A DNA stretch of 64,000 bases from Galaxea fascicularis (Eukaryota; Cnidaria; Anthozoa; Scleractinia; Euphylliidae), in the NCBI GenBank assembly GCA_948470475.1, contig OX419335.1, positions 41,096,525 through 41,160,524 on the forward strand, given 5' to 3'. The translations under genes and the position numbers were made by a program. Within the stretch, counting starts at the first letter, position 1. Each line of letters opens with the position of its first letter. Shown in pieces: positions 33,101 to 46,989 of this stretch. The notes under the pieces were generated by a model. The model did not search any database. It was not told the origin of the DNA and worked only from the letters and a program-made list of their open reading frames with translations.

Positions 33101-36030
33101 CCTTGAGCAATTCTTGATTTCAAATGTAACAGTTGTTATTTACGATCGTAAAAAATCTCATTTTGCCTCTTAATCTTCGTAACATCTTTCATTTACTTTT
33201 CGTCGGGTTGTATTAAACACTGAGTGTTTTTGCTCAGACAAGAGTGTGTCTGTTGAAGAGGTACGTGTGAATCGATACATCTTATCAAAGAACTGTTTGA
33301 GTCCAGAGTTTTACTTAATGGTCGGCAGTTCATACAGTTCATGCATTTTCATTTGTTTTGCAGTCTTAGTGATAAAGCACATTTCAAGTGACGGAAATTC
33401 GTAGTGCTCAATATTCCCTTGCTCGTAACCATATTTATCACAACTATGAGAGATTTCTGTGGTATATAGCGCTTTTCTCATTTTTTTTTTTAGCGCTAGT
33501 GATCTTGTCTCGTTGCGATTAGTTCACTTAACCCGACCGAGTTCCTTGTTCTTCTGGCGACGGTGAAACTCAGCCCTGTTGCCAAATTGTTCCTGTCAAT
33601 TGCTTTAACTGACTTCGAAAAATTATTTTTAGAAACGGTTTAAACTTAATCTTCACCAAGTACAACATGTAACAGCAGTATAGTTTTCTTCGGGCTTGGA
33701 CACATCTGGTTTGTCTTAGGATCACATATCTTCTTTAATTCTCGTTTTTCTTAGCCCGAGCCAAATTCTTACTGTGCATCAACGACAGAAGTTTTCAACG
33801 CAGAGTTTCAACACGAGTAACTGTGCTTGCCGGCTTGCTGCATATTTAGGCTTTGGAGACCTTTCTTAAAATATTATCACTTTGTGTCCATCAAATTTTG
33901 CGTCCATCCTAAAGTATACCCTGAAAACCTACAGAAAGTACTGAAATGCGGCGAGAGTCGAGTTAAGGGCTTTAAATTTCCATAAGTCTGTTCTTTCGAA
34001 TACAAAGATTTGAGGCTGCGAAATGACAGTCTGGATGAAAAAGTTAATCCAAAGACTTGTGACTTTTAAAGAACAAGAACAACGACTTTAATCTTTCAGG
34101 TAAAACTGGGTGTTTTTTGAAGAGTACTCTTTAATAGGAGTTATCTTAAATGGACAGTTACTGCACTTTCCAGGTGTTTCGAGGTCAAGTCTACGTGTAA
34201 TCCATAGCATACGAATGATTCAGTATAATCAAATCCATACACAGGCATTTTCTTCACAGGATGAACTTGTCGGCACCACGGTTATTTTCGTAAGATATAG
34301 GGCCTGTAAACAAATCGGGAAAGTCAATGCTAGTGGGTTATGTAATTCCCTGTGGAACGAAGTGGCCAACAGTTTCCCTACCACAGTTTCCCTTTGGTTC
34401 CGAGATCACTGGTGCCCCTAGGCTTGGTTCTCAGTCGAAATGTCTCAACTTCCTCTCCACATAATTCCTTTTACCACAAATATGCTGCTTGAAAACAAGG
34501 GCCCTTTTGAGGTTCAGCGACTTAATTTCACTTGCCTGGAAGTAACAGGCAGATCATGATAGCGAAAACAAACTGAAATTTAGGTCTGTGACCCTTTCTA
34601 CTATTTTAAAATGCTTTGTGGAGCATTGGGTTATGACGACAAACACTGCCTGTTACCTTGGTCAAATAAAAGAGATTTTAAAAAGCTTTCTTATGTACAA
34701 AATTAGGTGTTACACATTCGGTTACGAAAAACGCGATCTTCATTTGCTTTTTCCAGGCTGCGAAACCGATTTCTCTCACGTATATAGCGTCATTTTTATT
34801 ATAATTTTAACCCCTGTGACTGACTTGCTACTCATCGATGCCGACAAAAATTACGAAGATTCCTTGTGCGCGATAAACATAAGCTCTCTTTCTACAAAAA
34901 TACGAAAATTAGCAGGTGTATGTTCGTATAAACACAACTGACTTCCCAAACTTAAGTCTTCTCAAACAGAATTCGCCACTGTTGTAAATTGTTTACCCTC
35001 TAGCTGCAATCTGCTGGATTAACCTAACTTACAGAGCAAATTTTTGTTGGCGATCACGGTCAGCAATGTGAGAAACTTACTTGTTACAAGTGCTATTTCT
35101 AAGCCAAACTTTGAATCAATGGAGACTCTGGAACAAACAAAGAAGAATAATGTGTGTTCCGTTTGGCAGGCTTGCTTCGGATGACTTGCAAATGAGACGA
35201 AACTGGGTGACAGCTACAAGGGTCTGCTGAAGGACAGCAAGAAATTATCTTGTTTTCTTCAAAACAGGAATATTTCGCGGTATAAAAGATTATGCTGTTC
35301 CTGGTCTTCATAGAAAGAGTGTACATCTGTTGCTGTTTTCCGCCTAGATTTCAGCTCTAACTTTTGATCACAGCAAGCCTTCCTTACTCTAGAGGAGGCA
35401 CAATCGATGTAGTTTACCATTTGTTTTCCGTTAAACGACATAAACTAATTACTTACTTGTTATAAAGGAGTAAAAGAAACAAAATAAAATATGATCTTTT
35501 TATAATTGTACGATTTGAGTGCAATCCGAATGACTGTAGTCAAATATGGCGATCAACAGCATGGAAATCATTCTGACAAATTGGACTTATTTAATTGGCG
35601 TGTAATGCCAAGTCGGTGTCGCGTTCTGACGTCTTCAGTAGTAAACTTGTATTGGTTTCGATGCAGTTGTCATCGCCAATTGTGAGATATTTTTTCTTTG
35701 CGAACATAATCGGACACTTGGTAAAATAATTTTTCTCGGTGCTGTCTACAGCTTAGAAATCGTGACCCGTTTTTGTTCGGTTAATTTCCTCACAGAGCCA
35801 GATTGAAACGCAAAATCGGAGAATGCGGCGGGCATAGTCCCAAGCAACTCTTCTGACTCGAGTCACGAATTATTTAGGTGATCTTGAAAACCGTTTTCTT
35901 GAGTTGGACTGTCAGTTGGTTTTCATCGGTCACGTAAAACCCAACGAAAGGACTGTTTTTATCTAACTCTGATCGTTGTATAGAACCATACATATTACCA
36001 ATATATACGGCAATAAACGCACAGCCTTAT
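30200..36030. other. Upstream flank of Lmx1, no recognised gene
   Basis: This AT-rich DNA lies between the proximal and distal candidate first exons. Short frames at 30593-30871, 34110-34421 and 34588-34941 have no recognisable domain. A 34-codon frame at 32869-32973 is noted in the findings. Confidence 0.5.
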
Positions 36031-36058
36031 GTTCAATTGACAACAAAGAGATCCGTAC

Positions 36059-36362
36059 CTATAACAGCCGGTGACGCCATGTTCACGATATGTTTCGCGG
36101 TGGCTCCAGATTTTCCGGAGTTGTAAAAGAGTTGTGTACTGAACACAGTTGCTAGTTTTGAGCGTGTTGACTCAATAGAGTTACCGGATCTTAGCTTCCA
36201 GATCCCTGAACTGTTCAGCCATTCATATGCTTCAAGTGAGGCGGGTCCTAAATTTGACAATATCTCCAGGCTTGAATATTCATCACTGGGCTGATTTGTG
36301 TTCGTCTTTGTCGGATCCAACGCAACGGTGTGTAATCCTTGATGCATAACTGCATCGTTCAT
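36059..36362 (-). CDS. Candidate distal alternative first exon of Lmx1, or an independent exon
   Basis: Open frame from ATG at 36362 (upstream in-frame ATG at 36506) begins MNDAVMHQGLHTVALD and ends KHIVNMASPAVI at donor ATAG|GTACGG. It ends in phase 1, the phase that exon 2 of Lmx1 needs, and joining them would give an in-frame 502-residue protein. The composition is Ser/Thr/Asn-rich with no domain I recognise. It could instead be an exon of an unrelated minus-strand gene or a chance ORF. The longer ORF (157 codons) is unusual for this AT-rich region. Confidence 0.35.
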
Positions 36363-36509
36363 GCCCTGACGTTCTTTACGTCGTAGCACCAAGCACGGAA
36401 AGCAAAACGCATATCTCTCCCGTCCGGTAAATAATTCACAGTAAGCTATATATTCGAACGCATAACGGTCATATGTTAATAAACTGTACGGGTGGGTATA
36501 TTTCATTAT

Positions 36510-39500
36510 CTACATGGGGCCGCTATAATAGCCACTAGGAATCAATGAATGTTGCTACACTAGAAACGTTTTGACAAAATTTTGTCGAAACAAATGTAAC
36601 TAGGCATTGTGACAAACAGTTTAAGGTACTGTGTATTTAATTAAGTTAGAAGGCCGCGCGAATTTTTTTCTCATTTTGCAGTTTGACAAAATCACGCAGA
36701 AAACTAAATGTTCGTAACGCGTATTTGTAGTAAATGTTCGCCTTATCCTAGTTGTCCTCCCGTCTAAACTCCATTCCAGAATGTTTCTGCAAAATTCCCA
36801 AATGTAGAAATGGTTACTTGGTCCAAAAAACTTCACAAAGTACAAAGAAAAACCTCTGCATTGAGTATTCTGTTTTTAGAGATCAATTTTCGTTTGAAGC
36901 GTCGAGGTGGAAAAAAATTCTTAAAATTGGTGATTTCTATCTTAGGCGGAGTTGAGTCAGCAATCAACGAAATCGGATTAGAAGAAGCGTTAGGTTAAAA
37001 GTTATACGCTCTCGTTAACTGCGCGTTAAAATATTTGCAAGAATCATTGGACAACGCGCCGCTAACTGTAAACACCGTTTGCTGCGTTTGCAATTAGCAT
37101 TGAGCACACGCTCAGCTCAGTAAATACGGCAGATCAGGCGGTGAACACAAGAAGAGTTGTGACATGGCGAAATAGTTGCCGTGTGGGCGAGGTTGACAGC
37201 CAGTCAAACTTGTCAATATTTCAAAGAGAACCGAAAAAGCAAACATTTCATGTAAATTTCTGTGTGTGTGAAAAGAACTTTCGGATGTTTGAATTGGCGG
37301 ATAATCACCACACGGGCAAGTGACAGTTCGCTCTTTATATGGATTAAATTATTCTTGCTTTCTAAACTGAGGTAGTAGGAAAAAGCAAATAGTGCATAAA
37401 TTGCAAGGAAGCGCCATACACTTTTCTCAAACCACCGGAAAGTTTATTTGCTGGGCCAACTATTTTTGGCGCGGCTCATACGAATATTTTAATAGTTAAG
37501 TAGTTTGGTCGTGTAACTTGTCACAAACTAGAAGAGCAACCTCAAATAATTATCTGACATCTCGAATTTTAATTCTCGTTCATATCAGTTATGCTTGAAA
37601 TGCTGTCACGTTTGCGTTTGGTGGAAGAGAATTATAACCCACAAAAAACGCCCAATCTTGCCTTTTTTCCTGATTACATTGATTCCATTGTTCCTTAACC
37701 GAAATCAGAAACAAGCGATGACCTGGACTGAAAATTTCTAAACTACCCAAACTATTTCCTTTCCCAAACAAAAACCGTGTTTGAGAAAAAGTGTGAATTG
37801 TGAAAGCTAAATCGTGATCAGTAACCTGCCAATAAAGTGATGGAAATTTTGTTTCGCCAAATTCACTCCGCTTTACACCGCAGGTTTAAAGAGTCAATAA
37901 TCCCTGAATAGGTTGCAAGAAATGAGGCGATAGAATTGATTCAAGTTTGTTAGGGGTTCTTTCGGGATAAACCGTTAGGTGTTAACAAGGCACGACAATT
38001 CGTAAACATTACTAGTCTCTTTTTTTCAAAAAGGTTCTTTGGTTACAATGTCACATGCGAGTGACATGCAGTTCCAATATTCATTCGACTTATTTAAATT
38101 AGCGAAGCAAACATTACTTAGTTGAGAAGCAGGCAATAAAACAAAAAGCTGGATAGCTTCACTTTCGTATCCAGAGATCTTTTGATTGCGATTACCTAGG
38201 GAAGCGTTGCCATTGAAATGTTGGACTTTTTTCTCTTTCTGAACTGAATTTTTGAATGGGAGAACGTTCCTATTTACTGACGAGCGAGATGAATCACTGA
38301 CTTAAAAAAGGTACGTTTTGTTTTTCTTTTCCACTGTTGTGGCACGCGTTAAGCCATGACAATTTTCAAAGCAAGACTGATTCAAAAGCCAAATAGAATC
38401 GCGCGAGACGAACGCTGAGTTGAATTCTGGTTTTTACTATATTGAACCATACCAGGGCTTTGTGGTTGACTTTCTTTCATGTTCATGGATTAACCTCGTG
38501 CTATTTACCTTGGAGACTTTGGAATTAGTCAAAGTTATGCATTTTTAACCTGGTTTCCATGTTTCGAACACGAACATTGTCTTATATATTGCTTTAGGAA
38601 GTCGCTATTGTAGGTTTATGTCCATGATGAGAAGTATTGCTGCATTGCCAGATTTAATTGCCATTGTTTCTTTAAAGTTAGAGGCAAAGGCCTACAAAGG
38701 GAACTTCACAGTTTTCAAGCTTTCCCAGGGTTTCGAAGAGGTAGTCGACACGTTGTTTACTTCTAAGATTTTCGACGGAAGTTAAATCAGTCGACTGTAA
38801 GTTAATTGTTGATCAGCACACTTTCTTTTTAGTTTTTTACACCTGGTCGTCCTTAACTTACCTCAAAACCAACGTATGGTGCTCTCGAGTTGACTCAGTG
38901 AAACATGTTATAATTATTTGTTTCACCTCATGGCCAATGGATATATTTTCATCCTCTAAGAAGAAACGTATTCAAAGTTCAGTTAATAATACTCTCAGCG
39001 TGCCTATGACATTGAATTAACCAGTCTTGCTAAACTGAACACTACCTACCTCAAAGACGTTGACGCTTTCAGTTCGATCAGACTCGTGTAAGACAAGTCT
39101 TGTACCTGAGATCTTAGGACTGTCTAGTCAGTATTATGTTTGCTTTCATGTATCGAATTTCAACTGAATAAATTTATGAAATACCAGAGAAAATCCAGCT
39201 CGGAAGATAAATTGAGTGTTTAAGGGTGAACTGATAAACTCGTTTGAATTTTTGCTCTGAATCGCATGCGAGGTTTTCGCTCTACCACAAATAACATCTA
39301 GATTCTCTAGCAAAATAAAGAAGACATAAACTGAGGGAAATATTCCTTTTTATTTTCCATACTATCATAGCCGATAAACTCGTGGTAGACACATGGTTAT
39401 GAAACGAATCAAAGGTCATCTGTGTCATCTACCATTTTGGAAAGAATACTTGTTTTGCACCCAGCTTAACTGTCGAATTTAAATGCATAAAGAAAGCTTT

Positions 39501-42500
39501 GTGGAAAAAACAGTATCTTTTAGCTGAGGGATAGATTAAAATTAAACTAATGAAAGGAGTGAAATTTTGCAGTTTACCTGTCCTTTGGTTCATTACAATT
39601 TTCTTAAGACATTCCAAGTAAACATGTATTTCACCGAGTGACAAGCCTGGGACAGAAACCGACTTAAAAAGGTCGTTTTGAAATACATTTCTAGTTGCAT
39701 CTGAAAACATAAAGTGCAAAAATACTGAGATGCAGTCATCACACATATAACGTAAAACGGTAAGAGTCGGGATTGAAGGCAGTGCTTTGGTGATTTCTTT
39801 TTTTTTTTTTCATGCATCAAATTCAGGACAGGAGGGCAGATACGACGGACACTAACATTAGAATAAAATCATCACTCTCCGGAGCACAAACCAGACGGGT
39901 TACAAAGAAAAACCATATTGTACAGTATAGACAATACTGTATAACTTTTGTAAATTGGTTCAAAAGCCCGCAACTGTTCATTTGAAAAGTCGCACTGATG
40001 GCTCGAAAAACTGGAATCTACTTTCGAAGCGTAAACCGGCTCGTAGTATTAAGACGGTTCAACCTGCACTCTTCAGTATATCAGCAGAAAATGGGGGGTA
40101 AATATGCACTTCAATGTTGAGGTTTATGAAGGCACCGTTACCTTTTCTGTTCTCCAACTGCAAATTTAAATTTGGACTCCAGTCTGTCCAAGAAAATTTC
40201 TAGGGCCCAATCAACGCTTGAATTGTAGCTCAATTCGGCGCTAGCATCAATAATTTCCATGTTAACTCTATCAAATTTCATTTTCCAAGATCAAAAAGAC
40301 TGGAGTCTGTGAATATCAAAACGGTTATATCAGTCTAGATGTACATGAAATCGAAAATTAAAACTCTACGACAGAACTTCTGAACAAAGCACAATTGCTA
40401 GAAATGAAAAAAATCACCGACAAACGCCAGTTCAATGGGTGAGTGTTTTCTGGAAACCGTATTTATAATCAAACATTTTGAAAATTGATCATTTTAGCTG
40501 TTGGTTTCAGTAAACTGATGACCAAGAACGATTTGAGATTATAACAAAGGGATCTTCAATTTTAATGTCTCTTGCGAGTTTGAATTGTACTTTTGCTATA
40601 AAATAATAAACCAAACTGAACATTTGAAAAAAGTGAAAAGACATAATATTTTCAGTACAGGTGCAGGCATTTTTGACACGTAGTTCTGGTCGAATTTATT
40701 TATATTTCGTCAGTTCAGACTCACTTTCAAGGTTGAAAACCTCTCTTTAAAAACATGCTCAGTCACCGCAAACGATTGACTGAATTACTTTTTCTTTTTA
40801 CCAATTAAGCTTTATTCGCTGATGGGTTTTACACATGTCTATCCTTTTTTATTCACCCTGAAAGGAATAATTCCTTATAAGAACCAACCTTTTCACACCC
40901 AAACAGTCATTAATTATGAATCACTTTGAAGTCAGATAAGCATCGAACTAAGCCTGCGTTCGTATATCGCTGACCTTGTAGCTAGTTATGTTTAGAACTG
41001 AGGTATGAAAGAACCAGAAAAACATTGTCCAAGTATGATTTATTTAAAAGTGGACGCTAAGACTAACGTTTTGTCAAAATTCTGATAACAAATACAAACA
41101 TCAGACGTTGTAAGCGTTGAAATCCTTGTTTTTTAAAGTTAATACGAAGTTGAATTGTGAAGAAATCCTGTCTACTAATAAATCGAATGATTCAGAAATT
41201 TCAATGGCGTCATGAAACGTCGGGAAATTATATCGCTAATTTTTACTTGTTTATGTATTACTAAGTCATTGTTAATACGGATTCAGAAATTGAAATCATA
41301 AAATTTGCTAGAAAACGAAAATTTCTGTGACAAAACCCATATTGTCTTGCAAAGCCTTAGATGACTTCATTGTTCATAAAACTGCCATAGTTTTGTCACT
41401 CATTCCAAGACAATTACGTTAGTAGGTTTCAAATGAATATTTCATAGACAACCATTTATCAAAAGAAATAAAAAACGAGCTTTATACGTTCACTTTTATT
41501 TGAGATTTACCAAAACTATGAATCTATTCAAGTTATGATGCTAAACTTTGGTATAGTACCTGCTTTTGCATCCTCAAAAACTCCATTTCACACGAGAGCG
41601 TAAACCTCGAAGAAAAATAATTAAATGTCGTTGCAATTGTTGCCAGATGGTTTTGTGTCTTTTTAAAGGCATTTTTCTGCAAGATAAAATGGCCTGATTT
41701 GTTCAGTTTGTTTCTCTGAAAAATTAAGTCAGAAAAATGTTCAGGAAATAGACGAAACAGACGCGACAATTTTCGAGTGGGTCTCATCTTCCCAAAAATG
41801 ATATCTGGTCATACTATGCTCTTCAAACAACGTTTATTGTTCCCATGGAAACAAAGAGAGTTGATTTTGTCCAAAGGTTGAGGTGAAATTTCATGAAGCA
41901 AAACCGGCTCTACTTTTCATCTGAACTAAAAACGAATTCAAAACGAAGGTAAGGTAACACAAATGTACAGCCGAGAAAATTGTGTTTTAAAACAGAACTG
42001 TTTCTTAATACTGAAAGTTTACTGCAAATGTGGAGCACGTCTGGCAATAAGCTGGAAAAATGAACTGAGAACATTTGAAACGGGCAAACTTGAACCACAA
42101 ATGGAGGCTTCTGCATGGGAGCCAATTTTCGGTCAATTTATTCAGCAAACGATTTAATTTTTCATCGGAACTGTTCAAGTTGGTTGATCCTGTCACGATA
42201 AACGGCTTCTCACTTCCTGAACGTTAACAACAACTATTTCCGTTTAACTAACTTCCAGTGTTATAAGAACTCATTAATAAGCCGCTTAAATTCCTCTGTA
42301 GTGTTCTCTTGTTTTGCTTTTTCTGTCCGTATAGCATTGGGATCTTTTTGGCGATGGAGGTTTGAAATGCAATACGATTCGTTCTGCAGCACTGTCAGTC
42401 ACATCTTACTATGAGTTGTTCAACAGACAGTTCAATTTATCGTTGAACTGTGTTTATCAACAAACTGCAGTGTGCTAGTTTTACTGCCAAAAACAGCTCT

Positions 42501-42980
42501 CTGAAACTCCTTTAAGTAAAAGCCGATATTTCCCATCAAATCCCTTAGTATCGGAAAAGCATTAACGCCTTATTGCAGATTACGCCACGGCGAGTATGAG
42601 ATTTAGTACTGTTCATCAAAGATTTCTGTCATAAAGGAAAAACAAAGATCAAAAAGGGTTGGTTTAAGAGACTGGGCACCTTGTATAATGCTGGGCCTGT
42701 GCCAGATCTGGTCGTGTTTCGTTAGACTGGTCGCAGTTAATAGTCTACTGACAAATACTTTCTCATGAATTGAAATGTACTGAACGACTCGTTTAGGTGC
42801 TTGCTGTTTGGTTTTTAAATTAGGATAAAATTCATCCATAGTGAATCAAATTCACACATCGTCATACCATTCGAATATTTTTTATACTGAAACACTGCTT
42901 CTAAGGTTTTCTTGACTAGCAAAGATTCGCCATTGGATATAAATGATAACCAAATAATTAAATGCTATCTCTTATTTTTC
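36510..42980. other. Gene-poor AT-rich stretch
   Basis: I see no coding exon with credible splice sites, no RNA gene and no clear transposon. Open frames are at most about 105 codons and lack domains. Confidence 0.5.
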
Positions 42981-42987
42981 GTTTCAG

Positions 42988-43088
42988 GTAAGGAACAGCC
43001 AATATTGGAGAGAGGCCTTGAAGCAGATGGTGAATACAAAATTAGTGGACTGGATAAAATTTCCCTCATTTCCAACGATCCACGCTGA
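42988..43088 (+). CDS. Weak candidate terminal exon of an unidentified gene
   Basis: The acceptor TTTTTCGTTTCAG precedes an open frame reading KEQPILERGLEADGEYKI to NDPR and TGA at 43086-43088. An AATAAA follows 103 bases later. It would enter in phase 1. No upstream partner exon or known domain was found. A 33-codon open frame is not rare by chance, and CAG|GTAAGG also fits a recursive splice site. Confidence 0.2.
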
Positions 43089-43190
43089 AACTGTCCCACA
43101 AAATTGCGCTGGTGGCAGATTTGTTTATCATCTTAAATATAATTTCCATTGTTTGAGAGCTGCAGATGTCATTTAGCTCCATCTTTTAAT

Positions 43191-43196
43191 AATAAA
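43191..43196 (+). terminator. Poly(A) signal after candidate terminal exon
   Basis: AATAAA at a typical distance after the TGA of the candidate exon. It is meaningful only if that exon is real. Confidence 0.2.
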
Positions 43197-44769
43197 ATCT
43201 TTGCTTCGTGATTGACATAAGCTCTTCTCATCACCTGTTTGCCTACAGACAGGCAATAAACACATCCAAGATTCCAACAACGCAAAAATTAAAAATTATT
43301 GCTCGCCTCTCGCGGCTTCGTCGCCTGTGCCACAGCGCCTTTGAGAGACTGCTCGTAGGCTCATGCAATTTCACTTCACAAACGGAAACTTTTGTTTCTC
43401 TTAATGCTTTTTTTCTCGATAAGAATGTTAATAAAACTTTCTCTTCTTTGTAAGTTCAACAGAAAGAATATCCTGTGCATTTGTACAACTTGGTATTCTA
43501 CAAATTAATTCCTGAATCAAAGCTCCTATGAGCAACTCGTGAAAGCAAAGGATTTATTGTAACAGGATAAATTAACTGCGCCCTGCAAACACACTGTATC
43601 CAACATTGAACGCAGAACAAAAGAAAAGATCGCAGGGCACATTATGCTTTTGACGACGTTCTAGTCTGTGTTTGTACTGGTGAAAAGTATAGTCACAATA
43701 CCGTCAATCCTCATCCATCTTTGTGATAAACTGTCTCTGTTTCCGTTAAAAAATAAATTCATTGCATTTTGAGCAAGAGCACGAAAAGAAGAGCAACACA
43801 CGGTTAAAGTGTTTACCTGATCCCGCGCGAGAGTTTCCGATTAGTGAATGCATGCGAGAAAACACCTAGGAAAAATGTCATGGACTTTTACCTTAGAGTC
43901 CTTTGCAAGAAAAGTACTGAAATGAAGTTTGTGTCAATGCTTAAAGGAATTCATAATTTTCTTGCGAGCGTGAAAACCCACACGATTTCGGTTCAGTTCA
44001 AATTATAACATAGCTACATTCTAACGCGCGCTCTTATTGGCTAATATTTTATGAAAAAGAAACGGATGGTTCATAGAGATGGTTCAGGCTGACGTCAGTG
44101 TCGGTGAAATTTCTCGCCAGCGAAACTTTTTTCACAGCTTTTTTGACTTAACGTTAGATATTATAATGGCTAGTAATAACCCAACATTTGAGTTAGGGTA
44201 TTTCTCTAGACTTAGAAAACGGGTCTGAAATGGTTGCAGAAGTATCGGAAGCGTCTAAAGATCAACAAAGCGAAAGTGCTACCAGTAAAAACTACCGTTT
44301 CGCAAATTTACCCGAGCGGGTTTAAGAAAAAATACTCGAAGATAAACAATCAAACAAGACCAAGAAAAACTCTATCTGGTGTGTTTCTACGATCAAGAGT
44401 GAGTTTCAAATTGTCGCGTAATTTCGACTCCATTTTAAGCAACTGCACGATTCAGAATGTGCACACTGAAGTCCTGGTCTCTTCGGCGAGCCCTTCAAAA
44501 TGACTCGTAAGACCCAAGACGTTTTAAAGCATGCATCATTTTGAATGAATAATCTTTAAAAGAACTTTTTCCTTGACATATTAGCTAAATATTTTAAGCT
44601 GGACGGCTTATGTATTGTCACTCGCAGATGTAAGCGTGTAAATGTGTTTTTGAAAAACAAGTCATTCTAGTTTTAGTCTGCACCCGCACGGTTAAGAGAA
44701 TTTGCAGTTTAATCAGTACAGAAAAAGCGACCTTTAACCGCGAAAAATGTGTCTCTATGTTATAAAAGC

Positions 44770-44791
44770 AATGGATAATGTCTAGCCGGTA

Positions 44792-44826
<35 letters not shown>

Positions 44827-44952
44827 GAGAGAACTTGGGTAGCTACAGATGCTCTCGGTTGCGCCTCGAGCATCTCTTACACTACCTTCGTGCCCTCTAA
44901 ACTATCGGCGTGCATCCCGAATTGGATGGACGCACGCTAGACATTTTCCATT
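44770..44952. mobile_element. MITE with 40-bp terminal inverted repeats
   Basis: AATGGATAATGTCTAGC and CGTCCATCCAATTCGGGATG on the left are mirrored by CATCCCGAATTGGATGGACG and GCTAGACATTTTCCATT on the right. The centre holds a further inverted pair, GATGCTCTCGG/CTCGAGCATC. No coding capacity. Confidence 0.85.
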
Positions 44953-46659
44953 CCTTTAGCCGTCGAAGTTATTGATGGGTTCAGCTGTGTGTAAACGTCC
45001 CAGTAAATGTACGCCAAATCGCCCGGTTTTTAGATCTTAGAATGATTGTTCAACTCCTAATGAAAGATAAGTTCATCGCTTTTGAGATTTCCAAAGTGGT
45101 TCTGTAAGGACATTACTGAAAAATGTAGTTTATAGCCCAAAGGCCGAATTACATTGAAATCGCCACCTCGCTATACGCGTTCACTGCGCATTCACGAGTA
45201 AAAAGGGGAAAATTTCAAAAGTTTTAAGATCTGAGTCAGTAAAAGCACATGATTTTACATTTTAATTCTTTTCCAAGAACTTACTGTAAAACATAGAGTA
45301 TCTTTAATTTCCTTTCCACCGATCTGGCATGATGATTGTATACTTGATTTCTGAACCTTATTTTTCATCAATGGCGTAAATTCCCGCTAAAAAGTACTGG
45401 AAAAGTAACTTCTTGCTTGTTCGTTAGATAATTTTCAGTTGCAGTAATTTATAGTTAACTACGGAGGCCTCAAACTCCCACTCTCCTTGTTCACACTTCT
45501 CTGTCATTTTATTCTAGTTTTCGAAATCACAGAAGTCTTTTGTTGGGAATCTTCTCATGACGATCAGCAAAGAAAGAGAATGCCAGGGAGTTTCAGCGTA
45601 ATAACAGTGGTTTTCGGATGACCTCAAAAAACTTGAACGCTTTCCTTGAATGTAGTTTTGATCTGACAGTTGTTAAACGAACAAAACATGCTAGTTTTCC
45701 CGCCAAGCATACCTCTAAAATTGAAAGTCAGGAGGACTCTTCCCCGATGAACCAAACCCTGTACTTAAAGTGAGAAACTTCAAAAAGGAAAAAACTAGAG
45801 GAAATGTAAATTCGCTATCCGTTTGGCTTGCCTTTCCTGTTCGCTATAAATCCAATTGAAAACTTAGAGCTTCTGCTTTCGTTTGCAAAGGCAATCAACT
45901 ATTTGTTTCCCTCCTCTCAGTCTGTTGTTTTGGTCGTGTTGGAGCCAGAAGTCATTTCAAAGTCATACTAAACTCATAAAAAGGTTCACGTTGCTTCAGT
46001 GCCACCATTAGAGACTGTAAAGGACTAAATATTTCAGTGAGGGGGAGGGAGTTCTTGTTTAATCTCATTCAATCAAGTTTCGATATTTACGGTTATTTTT
46101 TTCTCTCCTAGACCTAGGTTTGAGAAGAAAAACATTGTGCTGTCGAAACATACGAGCTGTGGAGTAAACTGTCTGATATGTATTTTACATTACGCTAACA
46201 TTAATTAAGCAATCCCATAGACTAAAAAGATCAAGTAGCTTCTATCTCAATCTAACAAACTTCAAGAAGTCCTGTTGCATGTGTATCTACACCCCCAGAT
46301 GTTTAATTTATTGATGAGACATATTTCAAAATACCTTGGAACTGAAATCCTTAAACATTTTAAGTATAAAAGATGCTTCGCGCTGTACTTCAAGTTTAGT
46401 ATGCTTTATTTTTAGTTTTGTACCAAAGTCTGCGCGCGAAACGTTTTGAAATATAATTCTAACATCACTCCGGCACGATTTGTATCCCTTGTAAAAAATT
46501 TTTTTTTGATTGGTTTTTATCTTTTCTGCACAATTTTTCATTCTAGCCTCTTTTGTCACGAAAGGTTGGTTACCTGGTTGCTACAATCAACGATCAATCA
46601 TCAAGCAGTTGTATCGGGTTAGTAGGCAAGCAACTAAGTTCGAAACAACAATAATAAAT

Positions 46660-46765
46660 AATGGTAATAGGACTGAGTGGAATTTGATTCGGTCTGTAAT
46701 CATACCAGTGATTCACTCGCATGATTACAGACCGAATTGGACGACCCGAAGTCCCGTTACCAATT
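46660..46765. mobile_element. Small foldback MITE
   Basis: GATTCGGTCTGTAATCAT at 46687 is mirrored by ATGATTACAGACCGAATTGG at 46721, and the outer ends GGTAATAGGACT and AGTCCCGTTACC also pair. Confidence 0.75.
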
Positions 46766-46766
46766 A

Positions 46767-46989
46767 ATCGTATCTCTAACAAAATTACAGAAAGAGATAA
46801 AAGCAAAACTTTTCAGGAAAAAAAATAGTTTTCACCCTGAGATGCGTAGTAAAGAAAATATGAAAGTGCAACTGCCCTCCTCTATAGCGCGTGCGATGGC
46901 GCGTACTGTCCAATAACACTGTCCTATTTGGGCAAAAATCATAACTGGTGGTGGCCAACCAGATACGAGAATTTTGTTATAGCTACGAT
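46767..46989. mobile_element. MITE with ATCGTATCTCTAACAAAATT termini
   Basis: ATCGTATCTCTAACAAAATT at the left is mirrored by AATTTTGTTATAGCTACGAT at the right. It abuts the previous MITE. A related left end occurs at 16939. Confidence 0.75.

Noticed and set aside
34588..34941. 117-codon plus-strand open frame
   Set aside because: No domain, no splice or promoter context, and AT-rich composition like its surroundings. Chance cannot be excluded.
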